8,567 nt of DNA from Spirochaetia bacterium (GTDB lineage Bacteria > Spirochaetota > Spirochaetia > Sphaerochaetales > Sphaerochaetaceae), in assembly GCA_009929055.1 (NCBI GenBank), contig SABI01000101.1, forward strand, positions 1 to 8,567, read 5' to 3'. The translations under genes and the position numbers were made by a program. Under the pieces are notes generated by a model. It did not search any database, had not been told where the DNA came from, and saw nothing but the letters and a program-made list of their open reading frames with translations. Of the stretch, positions 5,865 through 8,567 are shown piece by piece (position 1 is the first letter of the stretch; every line of letters begins with the position of its first letter).

Positions 5865-6575
5865 ATGACCACATTTATCATAATAAGTACATCCATTGGA
5901 TATATGGCAGAAAGTATCTTCGGGTTTGGTGGTTCTGTCCTTACCTTTTTACTACTCACACAAAGAATGAGTCCTAAAGAAGTTGTCACTATGCTTCCTG
6001 TATTCGCCCTTGTGGGATCCCTTTTCGTCCTCTTAAGTGATTATAAATCAGCTCATTGGGCTCTTGTTGGAAAGATTGCATTAATAAGTATGCCGACTCT
6101 TATCTTAGGAACCCTCTTTCTTGATTATCTACCCGAAACCACTCTCAATCTTTTTATTCTCACAATTATTCTTATCTATGGAGTAAATTTGATTATTGGA
6201 AAAAACCCAACTGTGCCAGATAAACTGCGCTATCCTCTTTATGCCCTTGCTGGGTTTATCATTGGGGCAACAAGTCTTGGTATCTTCTTTGTCCCTATTG
6301 TTGGCTCTCTTTTTGAAGACCAGCGAACGTTTAGAGCCTCTTTTGCCCTCCTTTGGGTTCTTACTGGAATTCTAAGGGTCCTTTCTTACTTCTTTAATGG
6401 AATTCTCACAGTTAATGCTATAAAGATGGCAACTATTGCATCCCCTTTTATCCTTATAGGGATAATAATTGGATATATAATCCACAGGCTAATTCCTAAA
6501 GATCACTATAGGCGATATGTTGGAACAGCAATTATTGTATCTGCAATGGTCAATATTGGGAAAATAGTATTTTAA
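5865..6575 (+). CDS. TSUP-family (TauE/SafE) membrane transporter, putative anion exporter
   Basis: This 236-residue polytopic membrane protein has about seven to eight hydrophobic segments. Members of the TauE/SafE family carry sulfite, sulfoacetate or related organosulfur anions, but the substrate here is not known. The first repeat carries GYMAESIFGFGGSVLTFLL in its opening helix and MLPVFALVGSLFVLLSDYKS next. The second repeat starts LAGFIIGATSLGIFFVPIVG, followed by RASFALLWVLTGILRVLSYF, the internal duplication typical of the family. It is at the shorter end of the family size range. GGGAGA lies shortly before the ATG. It sits between two paralogous FMN-binding proteins, with the downstream one 144 bases away and co-directional. 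That suggests, without proving, a shared process such as handling of a reduced sulfur compound. Confidence 0.85.
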   Translation: MTTFIIISTSIGYMAESIFGFGGSVLTFLLLTQRMSPKEVVTMLPVFALVGSLFVLLSDYKSAHWALVGKIALISMPTLILGTLFLDYLPETTLNLFILTIILIYGVNLIIGKNPTVPDKLRYPLYALAGFIIGATSLGIFFVPIVGSLFEDQRTFRASFALLWVLTGILRVLSYFFNGILTVNAIKMATIASPFILIGIIIGYIIHRLIPKDHYRRYVGTAIIVSAMVNIGKIVF

Positions 6576-6719
6576 ATATTTATCTAAAATTCTCAATGAG
6601 TGATTCTTGTAATTTGAGTACTTTATTAAAATATTCTTTACATTATTGTTCTAGAAAGATACTTCTTTCTCCTTTATACTTAATATTTGAATGAAGTGAT
6701 TGCCATAGGGAGGATAATA

Positions 6720-7103
6720 ATGAGTTCTTATGAAAAGGAATTAACAGAAGCGTGGGCTAACAGACAAGGCCCTGCTGTGTTTACAACGATGAACAAAAGT
6801 GGTCTAGTTAATAGTGTATATGTTTCAAGTATTGATCTTGATTTTGATGTTGATGGAAGTTTTGTAATTGCTGATAATTATTTTACCAAGACAAATGAGA
6901 ATATAGATGAGGGGAGTAAAGGAAGTGTTCTTTTCATCACAAAAGATTTTATCTCTTATCAAGCTAAAGGGGAGATTTCTTGCCACACATCAGGAAGTGC
7001 TTATGAGTTCATGAAAGAGATAAATCCTTCAAGGTTCCCTGGCCATAAGGCAGTAGTCCTCCACATTTCTTCATTATATAAGGGAAGTACACAGTTACTG
7101 TAA
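6720..7103 (+). CDS. Pyridoxamine-phosphate-oxidase-like FMN-binding split-barrel protein (paralog B)
   Basis: This 127-residue protein is of the same family as the gene ending at 5334. The conserved blocks are GPAVFTT, NSVYVSS, VIADNYFTKTNENI, SVLFITKDFISYQAKGE, and FPGHKAVVLHISSLY at the end. It is a few residues longer than paralog A because of an insertion (FDVDG) before VIADNYF. An upstream in-frame ATG at 6687 exists, but GGGAGG seven bases before the ATG at 6720 decides the start, and this also aligns with paralog A. A TATACT (6675-6680) upstream could be a -10, but no clear -35 accompanies it, so the gene may be transcribed with the TSUP transporter. Flavin binding is expected from the family; the substrate is unknown. 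Confidence 0.8.
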   Translation: MSSYEKELTEAWANRQGPAVFTTMNKSGLVNSVYVSSIDLDFDVDGSFVIADNYFTKTNENIDEGSKGSVLFITKDFISYQAKGEISCHTSGSAYEFMKEINPSRFPGHKAVVLHISSLYKGSTQLL

Positions 7104-7253
7104 AAGATGTTTACATGGATTGTATAGATTTTTCTATTTTTCATAATTATGATAAAAATGTAAGAACTTTAAAGATGTTTCACTACAAACAATATAATTT
7201 ACATGCTAAAGTAGTTATAAATTGAACTAAAAATATTGGAGCAGAAACATAAC
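7104..7253 (+). promoter_or_regulatory. 150-base spacer with candidate -10 for the diguanylate cyclase
   Basis: The spacer is very AT-rich. A perfect TATAAT (7193-7198) is the best -10, but no good -35 precedes it. CATAATTATG (7142-7151) is a perfect palindrome flanked by T and A runs. The decamer AAAGATGTTT occurs at 7103-7112 and again at 7171-7180, and TTTACATG at 7110-7117 and 7198-7205. No c-di-GMP riboswitch (GEMM) pattern is visible. Confidence 0.3.
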
Positions 7254-8273
7254 ATGAAACAAACTGGGTTTAAAGATGTCCGTGGTAGTTTTTTACGATG
7301 GCTCCTTCCCTTTATATTTTTTCTTCTCATCTTTGAACTCTCTCTAGTATATATATATCCGCATAGCGTGCAGATAAAGTGGTCATATTACTTTTTGCTC
7401 TCTTTACTTTTAGCAACGAGCGGATTTGCTTTTATTGCTAACTTAAAGGGAATGCACACTTTTTCTGCCTATCTAACAATGGCTATATCTCTATTTGCCA
7501 CATGGGGTGCTGTGTTCTTTGAGTATGCAGTAGGAACTCTAGATTTTTTTCCTCTCGTTACTGTTTCTGTAAACGTTGTCTTTGCAAGTTTATTGTTTCC
7601 TATATCTTTTACTATCATGTTGTCTATCGTGCAACTATTGAGTTTGCAGTATATTTTAATAACTACAGAGGCTCTATCAAGGTACTCTTGGGGAAGCTTT
7701 CTCTCTTATATTCTGGTAATTTCTGTATTAAGCATCATAACGAGCTATATCAATAGGCTCCATATAATCCAAATTAAAGAGAATTCCATCAGAGATTATC
7801 TCACTGGATTGTATAATAGGGGCTATTTTGAAGAGCGGTTACAGCGCAAGGTAGATACTGATCGTCACAAGAGGGAATCCTTTGGGATTATTCTCATAGA
7901 TGTCGATAATTTTAAAATGTATAACGATATCTACGGCCACCAACCAGGAGATAAACTGTTACAAATAATTTCTACATTTCTTTTAGATCAAGTAAGTACA
8001 CAAGGAGAAGTATATCGCTATGGCGGTGATGAATTTGTAGTAATTCTCCATGATGCCACAAGTGAGTATCTCCATGGCCTTGCAGAAGGGATGATAGAGG
8101 GGATAACTGAAGTTGATTTTACTTCCTATGGCCTCGATTTTACTAAAGCTACCCTTTCAATGGGACTCTCTCTTTATCCTATTCATGGGTCAACAAAAAA
8201 AGAGCTGATGCACTATGCAGATAAAAATTTACTCCTATCGAAAGAGATGGGTAAAAACCAAATAAGAGGTTAA
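7254..8273 (+). CDS. Membrane-anchored diguanylate cyclase (GGDEF)
   Basis: This 339-residue inner-membrane enzyme is predicted to make cyclic di-GMP from two GTP. The N-terminal 170 residues hold about six hydrophobic helices (for example WLLPFIFFLLIFELSLVYIY and FLSYILVISVLSIITSY) that form an uncharacterised membrane sensor. The cyclase domain starts with DYLTGLYNRGYFEERL at 181, has the metal-binding and substrate region LIDVDNFKMYND (D216) and GHQPGDKL, and carries an intact GGDEF at 257-261. At the inhibitory I-site, five residues before the motif, the sequence is STQG rather than RxxD, so classical product inhibition is probably absent. The frame can be opened from a TTG at 7236, but that has no ribosome binding site. 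The ATG at 7254 has GGAG 12 bases before it, rather far, so the start is the least certain part. Its stop overlaps that of the convergent DUF1858 gene. Confidence 0.9.
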   Translation: MKQTGFKDVRGSFLRWLLPFIFFLLIFELSLVYIYPHSVQIKWSYYFLLSLLLATSGFAFIANLKGMHTFSAYLTMAISLFATWGAVFFEYAVGTLDFFPLVTVSVNVVFASLLFPISFTIMLSIVQLLSLQYILITTEALSRYSWGSFLSYILVISVLSIITSYINRLHIIQIKENSIRDYLTGLYNRGYFEERLQRKVDTDRHKRESFGIILIDVDNFKMYNDIYGHQPGDKLLQIISTFLLDQVSTQGEVYRYGGDEFVVILHDATSEYLHGLAEGMIEGITEVDFTSYGLDFTKATLSMGLSLYPIHGSTKKELMHYADKNLLLSKEMGKNQIRG

Positions 8274-8292
8274 TCGGTTCTTGCCCTTATTT
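8260..8292. terminator. Candidate bidirectional terminator inside the convergent gene ends
   Basis: AAATAAG (8260-8266) plus GG (8268-8269) pair with CC (8284-8285) plus CTTATTT (8286-8292), with a single bulged A, around a 14-base loop that contains both stop codons. In minus-strand RNA the stem is followed by a GGUUUUU run, and in plus-strand RNA by CAUUUUC. The stem is AT-rich, so efficiency is uncertain, but there is no other spacer in which either gene could end its transcript. Confidence 0.4.
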
Positions 8293-8494
8293 CATTTTCA
8301 ATGAATGCAATAAGTTCTTCTAAATTTTCCCCTGAGTTTTTAGAAACATCTTTTAATTTTGCAAATTTTCCTACTGTTTTAAATACAATAGGGTTTTGTA
8401 AATTTTTAAATACTTTATTACGCTCTATAAGGAGATCCATAAGAAAAGGGTATTGGGTAAGCAAGTCTGCTATTTTTATATCTTCATTAATCAT
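8270..8494 (-). CDS. Standalone DUF1858 domain protein
   Basis: This 74-residue cytoplasmic protein is essentially one DUF1858 domain. IADLLTQYPFLMDLLIE matches the opening helices, and KVFKNLQNPIVFKTVGKFAKLKDV matches the '..FK.L.NP...KTV.K.A.L...' core seen in this domain. The last part is NLEELIAFIENEIR. It has no cysteine or histidine, so it lacks the cysteines found in some family members and is unlikely to bind metal or a cluster by itself. The domain occurs alone or fused to hemerythrin- or PAS-type modules, but its function is not established. The ATG at 8492-8494 is the only in-frame start before an upstream stop (8504-8506). No good ribosome binding site precedes it, and translation may depend on the gene ending at 8516, 21 bases upstream. 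Confidence 0.75.
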   Translation of the reverse strand: MINEDIKIADLLTQYPFLMDLLIERNKVFKNLQNPIVFKTVGKFAKLKDVSKNSGENLEELIAFIENEIRARTD

Positions 8495-8515
8495 ACATCT
8501 AACTTAAAAAAGTTT

Positions 8516-8567
8516 TCATTCCTCGACTAGAGGAGTAGACGGTTCTTTCTTAAAGAAAAGAGGCCCA
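8516..8567 (-). CDS. 3' end of an unidentified gene entering from the right edge
   Basis: On the minus strand one frame is open from the window edge to a TGA at 8516-8518, encoding GPLFFKKEPSTPLVEE. The hydrophobic-then-basic and acidic tail looks like a real protein C terminus, and the gene would lie directly upstream of the DUF1858 gene in the same orientation. Only 16 residues are visible, so chance cannot be excluded and no family can be named. Confidence 0.4.
   Translation of the reverse strand, partial: GPLFFKKEPSTPLVEE

Noticed and set aside
6590..6670. Terminator hairpin after the TSUP gene
   Set aside because: Only short weak pairings were found (for example AGAAAG 6653-6658 with CTTTCT 6665-6670), with no stable stem followed by a U tract.
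5334..7103. Composite transposon bounded by the two similar genes
   Set aside because: The similarity is at the protein level only (about 40-45%), no terminal inverted repeats or transposase are visible, and both genes look intact and functional, so they are paralogs and not mobile-element ends.
7104..7253. Possible c-di-GMP riboswitch ahead of the GGDEF gene
   Set aside because: The spacer is AT-rich and has none of the conserved GEMM segments or paired stems; c-di-GMP riboswitches would be unusual directly before such a cyclase in any case.

Overview
The window is an AT-rich bacterial segment carrying eight complete protein genes with conventional Shine-Dalgarno starts, one gene that enters at the right edge, and one truncated gene remnant. 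A spirochaete of the Spirochaetia group is the best guess. The substrate-binding protein begins its mature part with Q-G-A-K-E, a style I associate with spirochaetal binding proteins, and the sequence is AT-rich. No rRNA or marker gene is present to prove this, so the assignment is an inference.

Layout. At the left edge (20-103) there is a complex inverted-repeat structure. An FAD/NAD(P)H oxidoreductase of the FSP1/AIFM2 type lies on the minus strand (111-1157). Divergent from it is a small exported protein with a DUF4878/NTF2-like look (1337-1909), with its own promoter and a structured leader. A GC-rich hairpin (1926-1952) then separates it from a convergent minus-strand CUT1 sugar ABC transporter operon. 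In transcription order this operon is the solute-binding protein (5185-3965), a MalF-like permease (3906-2971) and a MalG-like permease (2966-2121). It has no ATPase gene, so a shared ATPase elsewhere is expected. Immediately after the last permease stop lies a 3' fragment of a Crp/Fnr-type regulator (1996-2127), which looks like a decaying gene.

The next block (5334-7103) has an unusual symmetry. A TauE/SafE (TSUP) transporter (5865-6575) is flanked by two paralogous small FMN-binding split-barrel proteins of the pyridoxamine-phosphate-oxidase-like family. One is divergent (5334-5705) and one is co-directional (6720-7103). Further right is a membrane diguanylate cyclase with an active GGDEF motif and no RxxD inhibitory site (7254-8273). 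It converges on a standalone DUF1858 protein (8270-8494), and the two stop codons share the bases TTAA. The last 52 bases probably hold the 3' end of another minus-strand gene.

Taken together this looks like ordinary chromosomal sequence: sugar uptake, redox and flavoprotein functions, an anion exporter and c-di-GMP signalling. I see no phage, transposase, CRISPR, tRNA or rRNA. I do not see a clearly new biological system. The most noteworthy items are the paralog/TSUP/paralog arrangement, the regulator remnant abutting the transporter operon, the structured leader of the exported protein, and the convergent overlapping gene ends with a candidate terminator inside both coding sequences.
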